Assembly: GCF_030518215.1 (NCBI RefSeq)
Contig: NZ_JAULRT010000031.1
Coordinates: forward strand, 62,001 to 126,000
DNA length: 64,000 nucleotides
Direction: 5' to 3'
From: Gilvimarinus algae
GTDB lineage: Bacteria; Pseudomonadota; Gammaproteobacteria; Pseudomonadales; Cellvibrionaceae
Shown here one piece after another: positions 10,433 through 23,887 of the stretch (the stretch's first letter is position 1; each line of letters begins with the position of its first letter). Below the pieces are notes generated by a model, which saw only the letters and a program-made list of their open reading frames with translations, was not told where the DNA came from and did no database searches. The translations under genes were made by a program, and so were the position numbers.

Positions 10433-10469
10433 TCGGCACTGCCCGATTTCTGGAAAGCGGTATACGAGC

Positions 10470-10655
10470 ATGGCTAAGAAAATGATTAAAGTGACTCAGA
10501 TCAAGAGTACCGCAGGCCGACTGAAAAACCATCAGGCTTGTGTTACTGGTTTGGGACTGCGTCGCATCGGTCACAGCGTGGAAGTGGAGGATACTCCTTC
10601 CGTGCGTGGCATGATTAACAAAGTGAACTATCTGATCAAGGTAGAGGGAGAGTAA
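10470..10655 (+). CDS. rpmD: 50S ribosomal protein L30
   Basis: 61 residues (E. coli 59). It is a small ferredoxin-like ribosomal protein; the family core [20 protein letters not shown] is present. It is followed after one base by rplO. Confidence 0.98.
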   Translation: MAKKMIKVTQIKSTAGRLKNHQACVTGLGLRRIGHSVEVEDTPSVRGMINKVNYLIKVEGE

Positions 10656-10656
10656 C

Positions 10657-11091
10657 ATGCGTCTTAATACGCTGAGTCCCGCTCCCGGCAGCACCCATAG
10701 CAAAAAGCGTGTTGGCCGTGGTATTGGTAGCGGCCTGGGTAAAACCGCCGGTCGTGGTCACAAAGGTTTGAAGTCCCGTTCAGGCGGTACAGTTAAGCCG
10801 GGTTTCGAGGGCGGTCAGATGCCCTTGCAGAAGCGTCTGCCGAAGTACGGCTTCAGCTCACGCATTGGCCGGGTAACTGCCGAAGTTCGCTTGAGCGAGC
10901 TGAACAAGGTTGATGCCGAAGTGATTGATCTGGAAACCTTGAAGCAAGCCGACGTGATCGGTTCGCACATCAAGCGTGCGAAGATCTTTGCCTCTGGTGA
11001 AGTGACCAAAGCCGTTACAGTCAAAGGTGTGGCTGTGACTAAAGGCGCCAAAGCTGCCATTGAAGCGGCGGGCGGTAAAGTCGAAGAGTAA
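10657..11091 (+). CDS. rplO: 50S ribosomal protein L15
   Basis: 144 residues, as in E. coli. The N-terminal extended tail is rich in Gly and Arg ([20 protein letters not shown]) and penetrates the 23S rRNA; the globular domain follows from about residue 75. It is tightly packed with rpmD upstream and secY downstream. Confidence 0.99.
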   Translation: MRLNTLSPAPGSTHSKKRVGRGIGSGLGKTAGRGHKGLKSRSGGTVKPGFEGGQMPLQKRLPKYGFSSRIGRVTAEVRLSELNKVDAEVIDLETLKQADVIGSHIKRAKIFASGEVTKAVTVKGVAVTKGAKAAIEAAGGKVEE

Positions 11092-11100
11092 GAGGTGCCA

Positions 11101-12438
11101 ATGGCAACTCCCGGTAATCTGCCGTTAGCAAATCAAAAAGGATTGGGCGAGCTCTGGGCTCGCCTTCGTTTTCTGTTTTTGGCAATAGTGGTTTACCGAA
11201 TCGGTACCCACATTCCGGTACCTGGGCTTGACCCGGATCGGGTTGCTGATCTGTTTAATCAGAATCAGGGAACGGTGCTTGGCCTGTTTAATATGTTCTC
11301 GGGCGGTGCCCTTGAGCGTATGAGTATTCTGGCGCTGGGGATCTTTCCGTACATTTCGGCCTCGATCATCATGCAGTTGATGACCGCAGTGACGCCGTCA
11401 CTGGAGCAGCTGAAAAAAGAGGGAGACGCTGGTCGTCGCAAGATTAACCAGTACACCCGTTATGGCACGGTCATTTTGGCTACAGTTCAGGCCATGGCGA
11501 TGGCGGTCAGCTTTTCTGGCTTTGCCTACGGTGGGGAGCCGACAATAGCGTTTTACTTTATCGCTGTTGTGTCTCTGGTCACCGGCGCTGTGTTTATGAT
11601 GTGGCTGGGTGAGCAGGTCACCGAGCGCGGTATCGGTAATGGTATTTCCATGCTGATTTTCGCGGGTATCGTTGCCGGCTTTCCGACGGCCATTGGTGCG
11701 GCCTTTGAAAGTGCGCGCCAGGGTGATTTGCACATTCTGATGTTGCTGATCATCGGTGTTGTGGCTTTGGCGGTTATCTGGGCGATTGTCCGGATTGAGC
11801 GTGGCCAGCGCCGTATTACGGTGAACTACGCCAAGCGCCAGCAGGGCCGTCAGGCCTACGCGGCCCAGACGAGCCACCTGCCACTGAAGATCAATATGGC
11901 GGGTGTGATTCCGGCGATTTTTGCCAGCTCGATCTTGCTGTTCCCAGCGTCTATTGCGCAGTGGTTCGGCGAGGGTGGCGATGGCCCGGTCAGCAGCTTC
12001 CTGCAGGATTTTGCTCTGGCTATTGGCCCGGGCCAGCCTCTGAACATTATTTTGTTCACCGGCCTGATTGCCTTTTTCTGCTTCTTCTATACGGCGTTGA
12101 TGTTTAACCCGAAAGAAGTGGCGGATAACCTGAAAAAATCAGGTGCTTATATTCCGGGGATTCGTCCCGGTGAGCAGTCGGCCAAGTATATCGATAGTGT
12201 TTTGACCCGTCTTACGGTGATTGGCGCTATCTATATGTCGGTAGTTTGTCTGATGCCGCAGTTCCTGGTAGTGGCCTTTAACGTGCCATTTTACCTGGGC
12301 GGTACCTCGCTACTCATTGTGGTAGTGGTGGTAATGGACTTTATGTCCCAGGTACAGGCTCACTTGATGTCGCATCAGTATGAATCACTGATGAAGAAGT
12401 CAAACTTGAAGGGGTACGGCAGCGGCAACGCTCGCTAA
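11101..12438 (+). CDS. secY: Protein translocase subunit SecY
   Basis: 445 residues (E. coli 443). It is the channel of the SecYEG translocon in the inner membrane, with ten hydrophobic segments. The plug region follows TM1 (around [14 protein letters not shown]), and the cytosolic loops that bind SecA and the ribosome are present ([20 protein letters not shown]). ATG at 11101 is preferred to an in-frame GTG at 11095, which would overlap the ribosome-binding site AGAGG. It is cotranscribed with the ribosomal genes, as in most bacteria. Confidence 0.98.
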   Translation: MATPGNLPLANQKGLGELWARLRFLFLAIVVYRIGTHIPVPGLDPDRVADLFNQNQGTVLGLFNMFSGGALERMSILALGIFPYISASIIMQLMTAVTPSLEQLKKEGDAGRRKINQYTRYGTVILATVQAMAMAVSFSGFAYGGEPTIAFYFIAVVSLVTGAVFMMWLGEQVTERGIGNGISMLIFAGIVAGFPTAIGAAFESARQGDLHILMLLIIGVVALAVIWAIVRIERGQRRITVNYAKRQQGRQAYAAQTSHLPLKINMAGVIPAIFASSILLFPASIAQWFGEGGDGPVSSFLQDFALAIGPGQPLNIILFTGLIAFFCFFYTALMFNPKEVADNLKKSGAYIPGIRPGEQSAKYIDSVLTRLTVIGAIYMSVVCLMPQFLVVAFNVPFYLGGTSLLIVVVVVMDFMSQVQAHLMSHQYESLMKKSNLKGYGSGNAR

Positions 12439-12460
12439 CCCGAGTTTTAAGGGTAGGATC

Positions 12461-12577
12461 ATGAAAGTTCGTGCTTCTGTTAAAAAGATTTGCCGGAACT
12501 GCAAAATGGTACGTCGCAACGGTGTTCTGCGGGTAATCTGCAACGCCGAGCCGCGTCATAAGCAGCGTCAAGGCTAA
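12461..12577 (+). CDS. rpmJ: 50S ribosomal protein L36 (zinc-binding type)
   Basis: 38 residues, as in E. coli. The zinc ligands Cys11, Cys14, Cys27 and His33 are all present, so this is the zinc-containing (C+) form. A GGGTAGGA ribosome-binding region precedes the ATG. It is the last gene before a strong terminator. Confidence 0.98.
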   Translation: MKVRASVKKICRNCKMVRRNGVLRVICNAEPRHKQRQG

Positions 12578-12615
12578 GCAAGACGGTGGGCGGCTTGCCG
12601 CCTATCGGCCGAAAG

Positions 12616-12640
12616 AGGTGGCATTATGTGCCACCTTTTT
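12616..12640 (+). terminator. Rho-independent terminator after rpmJ
   Basis: An 8-bp perfect stem (AGGTGGCA, 5-base loop, TGCCACCT) is followed by TTTTT. It ends the S10/spc transcript and shows that the alpha operon must have its own promoter or depend on read-through. A smaller GGCGG-CTTG-CCGCC hairpin lies just upstream. Confidence 0.88.
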
Positions 12641-12724
12641 CGCCAGCTGAACACAGAGACTCATTCTCAGCTGGCTTGCACCTAGGGGGCGTTGACTGTC
12701 GTCTGGCGAGAAATCGTCAGGCTA

Positions 12725-12753
12725 TTGCTTTTTTGTGGATTTATCGCTATCCT
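12725..12753 (+). promoter_or_regulatory. Weak candidate promoter of the alpha operon
   Basis: TTGCTT (12725-12730), a 17-base spacer and TATCCT (12748-12753). A promoter is expected between the terminator at 12640 and rpsM, and this is the best match seen, but both hexamers are poor. It would leave a leader of about 75 nt. Confidence 0.3.
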
Positions 12754-12836
12754 TGCGCGCCTTTTTATCATGTGCGTCAGGGGTGGTGTGAATACCACGT
12801 CAACGCTGCAATTTTAGAGTTACTGGAGTAATTTGA

Positions 12837-13193
12837 ATGGCCCGTATTGCTGGTGTAAACATACCAGACCACAAACACGCGGTTATATCCCTGACTTATA
12901 TCTACGGGGTAGGCCGGACTACTGCCAAGCAGATCTGCGCTGCTACCGGCATTGCTGAAGATGCGAAAATCGGCTCTCTGTCAGAAGAGCAGGTTGACCA
13001 GCTTCGTAATGAGGTAGGTAAGTTTACCGTTGAGGGTGACCTGCGTCGTGTTGTGTCTATGAACATTAAACGTCTGATGGACTTGGGATGCTACCGTGGC
13101 CTGCGCCACCGCCGCAGCCTGCCTGTCAACGGTCAGCGTACTAAGACTAACGCTCGTACCCGCAAAGGTCCGCGTAAGCCTATCAAGAAGTAA
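12837..13193 (+). CDS. rpsM: 30S ribosomal protein S13
   Basis: 118 residues, as in E. coli. It lies in the 30S head and bridges to the 50S. The helix-two-turn-helix region ([17 protein letters not shown]) and the basic C-terminal tail ([18 protein letters not shown]) are intact. First gene of the alpha operon; a CTGGAG site precedes it. Confidence 0.99.
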   Translation: MARIAGVNIPDHKHAVISLTYIYGVGRTTAKQICAATGIAEDAKIGSLSEEQVDQLRNEVGKFTVEGDLRRVVSMNIKRLMDLGCYRGLRHRRSLPVNGQRTKTNARTRKGPRKPIKK

Positions 13194-13248
13194 TAGACGC
13201 TTACGCCCACATTCAAAGTACGGTAACAACAGTTAGGAAGAGATTGCT

Positions 13249-13644
13249 ATGGCCAAGCCAGGTAATAAAGCCACGACCAAGAAAAAAGTTAAAAAGCAGG
13301 TAGCGGACGGTGTAGCACACATCCACGCCTCTTTTAACAACACGATCGTAACGATCACTGACCGCCAGGGTAACACCCTGACCTGGGCAACCTCAGGTGG
13401 CTCAGGTTTCCGCGGTTCTCGTAAGAGCACCCCTTTTGCCGCCCAGGTTGCGGCAGAGCGTGCCGGTGAAGCCGCTAAAGAGTACGGCCTGAAGAACCTT
13501 GACGTAGAAGTTAAAGGTCCGGGACCGGGCCGTGAGTCTGCCGTTCGCGCCCTGAACAATGTTGGCTACAAGATTACCAACATTACAGACGTGACGCCGA
13601 TTCCACACAACGGCTGTCGTCCGCCGAAAAAACGTCGAGTGTAA
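13249..13644 (+). CDS. rpsK: 30S ribosomal protein S11
   Basis: 131 residues (E. coli 129). It forms part of the platform and contacts mRNA in the E site. The core ([19 protein letters not shown]) and the C-terminal [15 protein letters not shown] are typical, including the Asn-Gly pair that is deamidated to isoaspartate in E. coli. Confidence 0.99.
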   Translation: MAKPGNKATTKKKVKKQVADGVAHIHASFNNTIVTITDRQGNTLTWATSGGSGFRGSRKSTPFAAQVAAERAGEAAKEYGLKNLDVEVKGPGPGRESAVRALNNVGYKITNITDVTPIPHNGCRPPKKRRV

Positions 13645-13656
13645 GGGGGCAAACTA

Positions 13657-14277
13657 ATGGCACGTTATATTGGACCAACTTGTAAGCTGTCCCGTCGCGA
13701 AGGTACCGACCTTTTTCTGAAAAGTGGTGCTCGCGCGCTGGACTCAAAATGCAAACTGGAAACCGCTCCCGGTCAGCACGGCCAGCGTCGCGGCCGCCTG
13801 TCGGACTACGGTGTTCAGTTGCGTGAGAAGCAAAAAGTACGTCGCACCTACGGTGTACTGGAAAAGCAATTCCGCGGTTACTACAAAGAAGCTGCCCGTC
13901 GTAAGGGCGCAACCGGTGAAAACCTGTTGAAGCTGCTTGAGTGCCGTTTGGATAACGTGGTTTACCGCATGGGCTTCGGCTCGACTCGCTCTGAAGCGCG
14001 CCAGCTGGTATCTCACAAGGCAATTGCTGTTAACGGCAAAACCGTCAACATTGCATCTTTCCAGGTAGCAGAAGGTGATGTTGTTGCAGTTCGTGACAAG
14101 GCGAAAAACCAGCTCCGTATTCAAAACGCTCTGAACCTTTCTGGTCAGCGCGCGGATGTGGAGTGGGTTGAAGTTAACGCTGAGAAGAAGGAAGGCACTT
14201 TCAAGCGCGTTCCCGATCGCAGCGACTTGCCGGCTGAAATCAACGAAAACCTTATCGTAGAGCTTTACTCCAAGTAA
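13657..14277 (+). CDS. rpsD: 30S ribosomal protein S4
   Basis: 206 residues, as in E. coli. It is a primary 16S rRNA-binding protein and, in E. coli, the repressor of the alpha operon through a pseudoknot near the rpsM start. The S4 RNA-binding domain occupies about residues 94-155 ([20 protein letters not shown]). It is unlike the zinc-binding S4 form, as the N-terminal Cys cluster is missing. Confidence 0.99.
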   Translation: MARYIGPTCKLSRREGTDLFLKSGARALDSKCKLETAPGQHGQRRGRLSDYGVQLREKQKVRRTYGVLEKQFRGYYKEAARRKGATGENLLKLLECRLDNVVYRMGFGSTRSEARQLVSHKAIAVNGKTVNIASFQVAEGDVVAVRDKAKNQLRIQNALNLSGQRADVEWVEVNAEKKEGTFKRVPDRSDLPAEINENLIVELYSK

Positions 14278-14303
14278 GGGATTAACCGTTAACAGGTGTG
14301 GCT

Positions 14304-15293
14304 ATGCAGACTGCAGTAAACGAATTTTTGACTCCACGTCATATCGACGTAACCGAAAACAGCCCGACTCACGCAAAAGTCGTGCTGGAGCCGCTCGAGC
14401 GCGGCTTCGGACATACTTTGGGCAATGCGCTGCGTCGTATCCTGCTCTCTTCAATGGCCGGTTGTGCCATTATCGAGGCCGAGATCGATGGTGTATTGCA
14501 CGAGTATAGCGATATCGAGGGTGTTCGCGAGGATGTGATTGAAATCCTCCTCAACCTCAAAGGCGTAGCCGTTGTAATGCACGGCAAGGATCAGGCGGTT
14601 CTGACTCTGACCAAAAAAGGTCCGGGTGTGGTCACTGCTGGCGATATTCAGGTCGATCACGACATCGAGATTAAAAACCCCGATCACGTGATTGCCAACA
14701 TCACTGGTGACACCACCCTGAGCATGCGTTTGACCGTTTCTCGTGGCCGCGGTTATCAGCCCGCTGATGCCCGTCGTCAAGAAGAAGACGAAAGCCGTGC
14801 GATTGGTCGTCTGCAGTTGGACGCTTCGTTCAGCCCGGTACGTCGAGTAGCCTACAGTGTCGATAGCGCTCGTGTTGAACAGCGCACCGACCTGGACAAG
14901 CTGATTTTGGATCTGGAGACCAACGGTACCATCGATCCGGAAGAGGCTATCCGTCGCGCCGCGACCATCCTGCAGCAGCAGTTGGCCGTGTTTGTTGATC
15001 TGGAAGGCGAAAAGCAGTCTCAGCCGGAAGAGAAAGAAGAGGCCATTGATCCTGTTCTGTTGCGTCCGGTGGATGATCTGGAGTTGACTGTTCGTTCAGC
15101 CAACTGCCTGAAAGCGGAAAACATCTACTACATCGGTGATCTGATTCAGCGTACAGAAGTGGAGCTGCTGAAGACACCGAACTTGGGTAAAAAGTCTCTG
15201 ACCGAGATTAAAGACGTACTCGCCTCGCGCGGTCTGTCACTCGGTATGCGTTTGGAAAACTGGCCCCCGGCCAGCCTGCGCAACGAAGACTAA
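14304..15293 (+). CDS. rpoA: RNA polymerase subunit alpha
   Basis: 329 residues, as in E. coli. The N-terminal domain (dimerisation, with [18 protein letters not shown]) is joined by a flexible acidic linker (about residues 235-250) to the C-terminal domain. That domain binds UP elements and activators ([35 protein letters not shown]). ATG at 14304 is chosen over an in-frame GTG at 14298, which falls in the AGGTG ribosome-binding site. Two hairpins follow the stop. Confidence 0.99.
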   Translation: MQTAVNEFLTPRHIDVTENSPTHAKVVLEPLERGFGHTLGNALRRILLSSMAGCAIIEAEIDGVLHEYSDIEGVREDVIEILLNLKGVAVVMHGKDQAVLTLTKKGPGVVTAGDIQVDHDIEIKNPDHVIANITGDTTLSMRLTVSRGRGYQPADARRQEEDESRAIGRLQLDASFSPVRRVAYSVDSARVEQRTDLDKLILDLETNGTIDPEEAIRRAATILQQQLAVFVDLEGEKQSQPEEKEEAIDPVLLRPVDDLELTVRSANCLKAENIYYIGDLIQRTEVELLKTPNLGKKSLTEIKDVLASRGLSLGMRLENWPPASLRNED

Positions 15294-15303
15294 TTCATAC
15301 AGT

Positions 15304-15345
15304 CCCGCGCGTGGCGCGGGTTAACGCGATTGCTGTGAAGCAATC
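15304..15345 (+). promoter_or_regulatory. Two tandem hairpins between rpoA and rplQ
   Basis: The first is CCCGCGC-GTG-GCGCGGG (15304-15320) and the second GATTGCT-GTGA-AGCAATC (15328-15345). Both stems are perfect 7-bp pairs and neither has a T-tract. They fill most of the 73-base gap and could mark an RNA-processing or partial-attenuation point that sets L17 apart from alpha. Confidence 0.5.
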
Positions 15346-15366
15346 ATAAGTGAAGGATTTAGCGTC

Positions 15367-15759
15367 ATGCGTCATCGTCATAGTGGCCGTCAACTGAATC
15401 GTAACAGTTCGCATCGCAAAGCCATGTTTCGCAACATGACCGCGTCTCTGGTTGAGCATGAACTGATTAAAACTACTTTGCCAAAAGCCAAAGAGCTGCG
15501 TCGTTTCGCCGAGCCTTTGATCACTTTGGCCAAGAAAGACAGCGTTGCAAACCGCCGTTTGGCGTTCGCTCGTCTGCGTAACCCAAAAGCAGTCGGCAAG
15601 CTGTTCGCCGAGTTGGGTCCGCGTTACGAGTCTCGCCCGGGTGGCTACCTGCGCATTTTGAAGTGCGGTCTGCGTGCCGGCGACAATGCCACCATGGCAT
15701 ATGTTGAGCTGGTGGATCGTCCGGCTAATGCCGTTGCTGAAGAGGCAGAAACCGAGTAA
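15367..15759 (+). CDS. rplQ: 50S ribosomal protein L17
   Basis: 130 residues (E. coli 127). The N-terminal [20 protein letters not shown] and the [20 protein letters not shown] segment are typical. Last gene of the alpha operon; a long hairpin terminator follows. Confidence 0.99.
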   Translation: MRHRHSGRQLNRNSSHRKAMFRNMTASLVEHELIKTTLPKAKELRRFAEPLITLAKKDSVANRRLAFARLRNPKAVGKLFAELGPRYESRPGGYLRILKCGLRAGDNATMAYVELVDRPANAVAEEAETE

Positions 15760-15777
15760 AACCGGTTTTTCTCTTCA

Positions 15778-15813
15778 AAACACAAAAAGCCGGCTTGCCG
15801 GCTTTTTGTGTTT
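15778..15813. terminator. Bidirectional terminator between rplQ and the convergent reductase gene
   Basis: A 16-bp perfect inverted repeat (arms AAACACAAAAAGCCGG, loop CTTG) has an A-run on one side and a T-run on the other. It can terminate rplQ on + and the gene at 15826-16797 on -. Confidence 0.9.
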
Positions 15814-15825
15814 GTGGGGTAAGCT

Positions 15826-16797
15826 TTACTCTCTGCCGTGGGGCGTATCCAGCGCCAGAATTGGGCCGTCAGGTACAATGGCAGTCGGGTTGATCATGGT
15901 GTGACTGCGGTAATAGTGTTGCTTAATGTGATCGAAATGAACCGTTTCTTTCACGCCTGGCCACTGGTAGAGCTCTCGGGTATAAGCCCACAGGTTTGGT
16001 AAGTCGGTAATGCGCTTTAGATTACATTTGAAGTGACCGTGGTACACGGCATCAAATCGTATCAAGGTGGTAAAGAGTCGCCAGTCTGCCTCCGTCACCC
16101 TTTCACCGGTTAAATAGCGCTGACGAGAGAGAATCTCCTCCAGCCACTCAAGCGACTCAAACAAGGTCTGAACGGCTTCGCTGTAGGCCTCTTGGGTGGT
16201 GGCAAATCCCGATTTGTAGACGCCGTTGTTGACTGTGTGGTAAACCCGGTCGTTTACAGTATCAATCTCCTGACGCAAGGCCTGTGGGTAATAGTCGCCG
16301 TCGCGGGCACCAAGGCCATCAAAGGCGCTGTTCAGCATGCGGATAATATCGGCCGATTCATTATTCACAATCCGCCCACTTTGCTTGTCCCAGAGGACGG
16401 GTACCGTCACCCGACCGGTAAACTCGGGTGAGTCGGCGGTGTACACCTGGTGCAGAAAATCGGCCCCATGGATGGGATCTTGAACCACCTTGTCGTCCGG
16501 TTCAAAGGTCCAGCCATTTTCCAACATCAGCGGGTTAACGACCGATACGTCTATCCAGTCTTCAAGACCTTTTAACGCCCGGAAAATCAGCGCGCGGTGC
16601 GCCCAGGGGCAAGCGTAAGACACGTACAGGTGATAGCGCCCTTTTTCGGCCTTAAAGCCAGCTTCTCCGCTGGGGCCGGCACTGCCATCGGCTGTTATCC
16701 AATTGCGAAACTGAGATTGCTCGCGGACAAATTTGCCGCCGGTTCCCGAGGTGTCATACCACTTGTCTTTCCACTGTCCGTCCACCAAAAGACCCAT
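15826..16797 (-). CDS. yqjG: Glutathionyl-hydroquinone reductase (omega-class GST-like)
   Basis: 323 residues, close to E. coli YqjG. Members reduce glutathionyl-hydroquinones to hydroquinones in the cytoplasm using glutathione. The thioredoxin-like N-terminal half has the catalytic motif CPWAH with the nucleophile at Cys63, the same position as in YqjG. The C-terminal half is the all-helical GST domain. It is convergent with rplQ and shares its terminator. The physiological substrate here is not known from the sequence. Confidence 0.9.
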   Translation of the reverse strand: MGLLVDGQWKDKWYDTSGTGGKFVREQSQFRNWITADGSAGPSGEAGFKAEKGRYHLYVSYACPWAHRALIFRALKGLEDWIDVSVVNPLMLENGWTFEPDDKVVQDPIHGADFLHQVYTADSPEFTGRVTVPVLWDKQSGRIVNNESADIIRMLNSAFDGLGARDGDYYPQALRQEIDTVNDRVYHTVNNGVYKSGFATTQEAYSEAVQTLFESLEWLEEILSRQRYLTGERVTEADWRLFTTLIRFDAVYHGHFKCNLKRITDLPNLWAYTRELYQWPGVKETVHFDHIKQHYYRSHTMINPTAIVPDGPILALDTPHGRE

Positions 16798-16911
16798 AAC
16801 TGCTCCTGTGTGTTGTTGGCTTCATCGTTTCCTACCTTAGCGAATCTGAGCAGGCAGAAACACCGGCGCTCTTGTGGGTAAATGATTGAAAAAACCGATC
16901 TGTCGGCCACA

Positions 16912-16940
16912 AAAAAGCCGGAGTCAAGCTCCGGCTTTTT
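16912..16940 (-). terminator. Terminator of icd
   Basis: A 12-bp perfect stem (AAAAAGCCGGAG and its complement, 5-base loop) is followed on the - strand by a run of T. It lies 32 bases after the icd stop codon. Confidence 0.88.
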
Positions 16941-16971
16941 GAGTTGCTAGCCTTTGGGCCAGTGGCTTCGC

Positions 16972-19518
<2,547 letters not shown>

Positions 19519-22341
19519 CTAGCTGAGCATGGTCTTGAGAAACTGACCGGTGTAGGAGTGCTTATTGGCCGCCACCTCTTCCGGGGTGCCGGTGGCGATG
19601 ATCTGGCCGCCGCCACTGCCGCCCTCGGGGCCGAGGTCAACGAGATAATCGGCGGTTTTAATTACATCCAGGTTGTGCTCAATCACCACGATGGTGTTGC
19701 CGTGATCGCGCAGACGGTGCAGAACATCCAGCAGCAGCTGAATATCGGCAAAGTGCAGGCCGGTGGTGGGCTCGTCGAGAATGTACAGGGTTTTGCCGGT
19801 ATCGCGTTTGGACAGTTCCTTGGCGAGCTTGACGCGCTGCGCCTCGCCGCCAGAGAGGGTGGTGGCCGCCTGCCCCAGGCGAATGTACGACAAACCCACG
19901 TCCATCAGGGTTTGCAGTTTTCTGGCGATGGCCGGTATGGCATCGAAGAATTCCCGGCCCTCCTCGATGGTCAGTTCCAGCACCTCGTGTATGTTTTTGC
20001 CCTTGTACTTCACTTCGAGTGTTTCACGGTTGTAGCGCTTGCCTTTGCAGACATCGCAGGGCACATACACGTCGGGCAAAAAGTGCATTTCGACTTTGGT
20101 CACACCGTCGCCCTGGCAGGCCTCGCAGCGCCCGCCCTTGACGTTAAAGCTAAAACGCCCGGGTTTGTAGCCGCGCGAGCGCGCCTCGGGGGTACCGGCA
20201 AACAGATCCCGCACGGGGGTAAAAATGCCGGTGTAGGTGGCCGGGTTGGAGCGCGGTGTGCGCCCGATGGGGCTCTGGTCGATGTCCACGCATTTGTCCA
20301 GCTGGTCCATGCCTTCAATGCTGTCAAACGGGGCCGGCTTGAGGGTGGTGGCGCCGTTGAGCTCTGTGGCGGCCACCGGGTAGAGGGTCGCGTTAATCAG
20401 CGTCGACTTGCCCGAGCCGGACACCCCGGTCACGCAAGTCATTAGACCAAGGGGCAGCGCCAGATCGACCTTTTGCAGGTTGTTGCCCCGCGCGCCGCTC
20501 AGGCGCAGCATTTTTTTCGGGTCCACTGGGTGGCGCTTGGCGGGCACGGCAATCTTCTTGCCGCCCGAGAGGTACTGGCCCGTGAGCGAGTGTTCGTTGG
20601 CCATAATGTCTTTGACGGTGCCCTCGGCAATCACCTGACCGCCGTGCACGCCGGCGCCCGGACCTATGTCGATAACGTGGTCGGCCAGGCGAATAGCGTC
20701 TTCGTCGTGCTCAACGACAATCACGGTGTTGCCCAAGTCCCGCAGGTGGGTGAGAGTGCCCAGCAGGCGCTCGTTGTCGCGCTGATGCAGGCCAATGGAG
20801 GGCTCATCGAGAATGTACATAACCCCCACAAGGCCAGCACCGATTTGACTGGCCAGGCGAATACGCTGGGCCTCACCGCCCGACAGAGTGTCGGCGCTGC
20901 GGCTCAAGGTCAGGTAGTTAAGCCCCACATCCACCAAAAACCGAAAGCGGTCGCGCAGCTCCTTGAGGATTTTGTCGGCAATGCCGGCTTTGGCGCCGGT
21001 AAAGCCCAGCGCATGAAAGTACTCATAGGCGTCGCCCACCGGCATATTGGCGATTTCGGGCAGGGTTTTCTCGTCCACAAACACATGGCGCGCCTCGCGG
21101 CGCAGGCGGGTGCCGGCGCAGGATGGGCAGGGCTGGGTGGAGAGAAACTTCGCCAGCTCCTCGCGCACCATGGACGACTCGGTATCGCGATAGCGGCGTT
21201 CGAGGTTGGGGATGACCCCCTCAAAGGTGTGGTTGCGCTGGATAACATCGCCGCGCTCATTCACGTATTGAAAGTTGATGGACTCATTGCCCGAGCCGTG
21301 CAAAATCACCTGCTGGTGGGCTTTTTTCAGGGTGTGCCAGGGGGTGTCCACATCAAAGTGGTAGTGCTCGGCAATGGAGCTGAGCATATGAAAGTAATAG
21401 ATGTTGCGCTTGTCCCAGCCCCGAATCGCGCCTTGTGAGAGTGAGGCCTCGGGGAAGAGCACCACTTTGCTCTCGTCAAAAAACTGCTTCACGCCCAGGC
21501 CGTCGCAGGTGGGGCAGGCGCCGGCGGGGTTGTTGAAGGAAAACAACCGCGGCTCCAGCTCGCTCAGGCTGTAGTCGCACACCGGGCAGGCGTGCTTGGC
21601 GGAGAACATCTGGTCCTCGGCCTCGTTGTCCATAAAGCTGATGCCGGCAATGCCGTCGGCGAGGTTAAGGGCGGTCTCAAAGGATTCGGCCAGGCGAATT
21701 TGCAGGTCGTCGCGTACTTTAAAGCGGTCCACCACCACATCGATGTTGTGCTTTTTCTTTTTATCCAGCTTGGGGGCGTCGTCCAGGTCCACCAGCAGGC
21801 CGTCAATGCGCGCGCGGATAAAGCCCTCGCGTTTCAGTTGCTCCAGGGTGTGTAAGTGCTCACCTTTTCGGTCGCGCACCACTGGCGCGAGCAGCATCAG
21901 CTTGGTCCCTTCCGGCAGGGCCAGCACCGTGTCCACCATCTGGCTGACGGTCTGTGCTGCCAGCGGCGCGTTGTGCTCGGGGCAGCGCGGCTCGCCCACT
22001 CGGGCAAACAAAAGGCGCAGGTAGTCGTAAATTTCGGTAATCGTCCCCACGGTGGAGCGCGGGTTGTGCGAGGTGGACTTTTGTTCGATGGAGATGGCCG
22101 GGCTCAGACCCTCCACATGGTCGACGTCCGGCTTTTCCATCATGGACAAAAACTGCCGCGCGTAAGTCGACAGCGACTCCACATAGCGCCGCTGGCCCTC
22201 GGCATAGAGGGTGTCGAAGGCGAGCGAGGACTTGCCTGAACCCGACAGACCGGTAATCACCACCAGTTTGTCCCGGGGGATGTCTAGGTCGATGTTCTTG
22301 AGGTTGTGGGTGCGCGCGCCGCGTACGTAAATGGTATCCAA
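19519..22341 (-). CDS. uvrA: UvrABC excinuclease subunit A
   Basis: 940 residues, exactly the length in E. coli, if the TTG at 22341 is the start. UvrA dimers find bulky DNA lesions and load UvrB. Two ABC ATPase modules are present (Walker [10 protein letters not shown] near residue 31 and GVSGSGKST near 640), with signature LSGGEAQR twice, and zinc modules CxxC-x19-CxxC. The TTG is preferred because it has AGGTGA just upstream and gives the family start ([15 protein letters not shown]). A longer frame reaches 22482, but its ATG at 22374 overlaps a TATAAT. No clear LexA box was found. Confidence 0.96.
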   Translation of the reverse strand: MDTIYVRGARTHNLKNIDLDIPRDKLVVITGLSGSGKSSLAFDTLYAEGQRRYVESLSTYARQFLSMMEKPDVDHVEGLSPAISIEQKSTSHNPRSTVGTITEIYDYLRLLFARVGEPRCPEHNAPLAAQTVSQMVDTVLALPEGTKLMLLAPVVRDRKGEHLHTLEQLKREGFIRARIDGLLVDLDDAPKLDKKKKHNIDVVVDRFKVRDDLQIRLAESFETALNLADGIAGISFMDNEAEDQMFSAKHACPVCDYSLSELEPRLFSFNNPAGACPTCDGLGVKQFFDESKVVLFPEASLSQGAIRGWDKRNIYYFHMLSSIAEHYHFDVDTPWHTLKKAHQQVILHGSGNESINFQYVNERGDVIQRNHTFEGVIPNLERRYRDTESSMVREELAKFLSTQPCPSCAGTRLRREARHVFVDEKTLPEIANMPVGDAYEYFHALGFTGAKAGIADKILKELRDRFRFLVDVGLNYLTLSRSADTLSGGEAQRIRLASQIGAGLVGVMYILDEPSIGLHQRDNERLLGTLTHLRDLGNTVIVVEHDEDAIRLADHVIDIGPGAGVHGGQVIAEGTVKDIMANEHSLTGQYLSGGKKIAVPAKRHPVDPKKMLRLSGARGNNLQKVDLALPLGLMTCVTGVSGSGKSTLINATLYPVAATELNGATTLKPAPFDSIEGMDQLDKCVDIDQSPIGRTPRSNPATYTGIFTPVRDLFAGTPEARSRGYKPGRFSFNVKGGRCEACQGDGVTKVEMHFLPDVYVPCDVCKGKRYNRETLEVKYKGKNIHEVLELTIEEGREFFDAIPAIARKLQTLMDVGLSYIRLGQAATTLSGGEAQRVKLAKELSKRDTGKTLYILDEPTTGLHFADIQLLLDVLHRLRDHGNTIVVIEHNLDVIKTADYLVDLGPEGGSGGGQIIATGTPEEVAANKHSYTGQFLKTMLS

Positions 22342-22463
22342 GATGTCACCTGTGGGACGTTCAAAACCGGCCATTATACGGCAAATTGGTGTAAGGACAG
22401 AGCGCCGCAGCCCAGGCCATTCTCTGGTAGAATTTCGCTCTTTTGCGCGGTAAAGGTCTTTTC

Positions 22464-23822
22464 GTGGCTTCCAGTGCTCCACCGTTTGAACGCCGTATCG
22501 TCACGGCGCTCGCTTCGCTCTACGCCTTTCGCATGCTGGGCCTGTTTATGGTGCTGCCGGTGCTGAGCCTCTATGGCGCTCAGTACACCGGCGCCAGTGC
22601 GGCCCTGCTGGGGTTGGCGCTGGGCGCCTATGGCTGCTCGCAAGCACTGCTGCAAATACCCTTTGGCGTGCTGTCCGATAAAATCGGCCGCAAACCGGTG
22701 ATTGTCGCGGGGCTGCTGATTTTTATTGCCGGCTCGGTGATCGCGGCGCTGGCCGACTCCATCTGGGGGCTGATTATCGGCCGCTTGCTACAGGGCGGCG
22801 GCGCTATTGCCAGCGCTGTTATGGCTCTGGTCACCGACCTGACCGCTGACGAAAACCGCACCAAAGCCATGGCCAGCATCGGTGCCTCGATCGGCGTGTC
22901 TTTTGCCGTGGCCTTGGTACTGGGCCCGGCCCTGGCCGGCCTGGGTGGCGTCAGCCTGATTTTTTGGGTCACCGCCGGGCTCGGCTTGGTGGGCATTTAC
23001 GTGATTCTCTACCGGGTGCCGACGGTCGCACCCAGTAAAAAGCGGCGGCGCGAGTCCGGCGCTGTACCGCAGTTGCTCTGGCAGACCCTGCGCAACCGCG
23101 AGTTGTTGCGCCTGGATGCGGGTATCTTTGCCCTGCATTTTGTCCTCATGGCGAGCTTTGTGGTGGTGCCGCTGGTGCTCGGTGGGCCCCTGGCGATTGC
23201 GCCTTCGCACCACTGGCTGGTGTATTTGCCGATATTGGCCGGCTCATTTATAGCCATGCTGCCGCTGATCATCATTGCCGAGAAGCGCCGCAAAATGAAA
23301 CCAGTGTTTCTGCTGGCCATTGGCCTCTTGGCCGCGGCTTTGCTCTGGTTGATGCTGGTGCCAGAGGGGCTCGCTTGGTGGCTGGCCGGGCTGTTTGCGT
23401 TTTTTATGGCGTTTAACCTGCTGGAGGCGACGCTGCCCTCACTGGTGAGCAAGCTGGCGCCAGCCGGCGCCAAGGGCACGGCAACCGGTATTTACTCCAC
23501 CGCCCAGTTTCTCGGCGCTTTTTGCGGTGGTGCCAGCGGCGGGATCTTGTATCAAGCCGGTGGCGCCGCGGCGGTGCTGGGCCTTTGCGCTTTGGTGGTG
23601 GCGCTCTGGTGGGGTCTGGCGCGTGCCATGGTACCGCCCAGGTACCTTGCCAGCCTGCTTTTCCCCCTGGGGGGGCGTGACCCAGAACAAGTGGAGCAGC
23701 GCTTGGCCGGGATCGAGGGGGTGGCCGAGGTGCTGATCGTCCCCGCCGAAGACATGGTCTACCTCAAGGTGGACGCCAGCCGGGTCAACCGGGCTGAAAT
23801 CAACCAGCTGTTGCAGCAATAG
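22464..23822 (+). CDS. MFS transporter with C-terminal YAM-like domain (YajR type)
   Basis: About 452 residues starting at GTG 22464, with AAAGG (22452-22456) at 7 bases. Twelve hydrophobic segments form a major facilitator fold, with motif A after TM2 ([12 protein letters not shown]). After the last TM a soluble ~65-residue tail (from about 388) ends with [20 protein letters not shown]. That resembles the ferredoxin-like YAM domain of E. coli YajR, a drug:H+ antiporter-like protein of uncertain substrate. It lies between divergent uvrA and downstream ssb. Confidence 0.85.
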   Translation: MASSAPPFERRIVTALASLYAFRMLGLFMVLPVLSLYGAQYTGASAALLGLALGAYGCSQALLQIPFGVLSDKIGRKPVIVAGLLIFIAGSVIAALADSIWGLIIGRLLQGGGAIASAVMALVTDLTADENRTKAMASIGASIGVSFAVALVLGPALAGLGGVSLIFWVTAGLGLVGIYVILYRVPTVAPSKKRRRESGAVPQLLWQTLRNRELLRLDAGIFALHFVLMASFVVVPLVLGGPLAIAPSHHWLVYLPILAGSFIAMLPLIIIAEKRRKMKPVFLLAIGLLAAALLWLMLVPEGLAWWLAGLFAFFMAFNLLEATLPSLVSKLAPAGAKGTATGIYSTAQFLGAFCGGASGGILYQAGGAAAVLGLCALVVALWWGLARAMVPPRYLASLLFPLGGRDPEQVEQRLAGIEGVAEVLIVPAEDMVYLKVDASRVNRAEINQLLQQ

Positions 23823-23887
23823 CATGAACCGGGAGGCTGGTGTAAGCTGGCCCCTGACACAGTAAAAGAGACATTCGGGAGAAAAGT

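Noticed and set aside
12586-12831. 81-codon open frame between rpmJ and rpsM
   Set aside because: It crosses the strong terminator and the expected promoter region and resembles no protein.
22342-22463. LexA (SOS) box for uvrA
   Set aside because: No CTG-N10-CAG with adequate flanks was found in the divergent region, so SOS control cannot be claimed.
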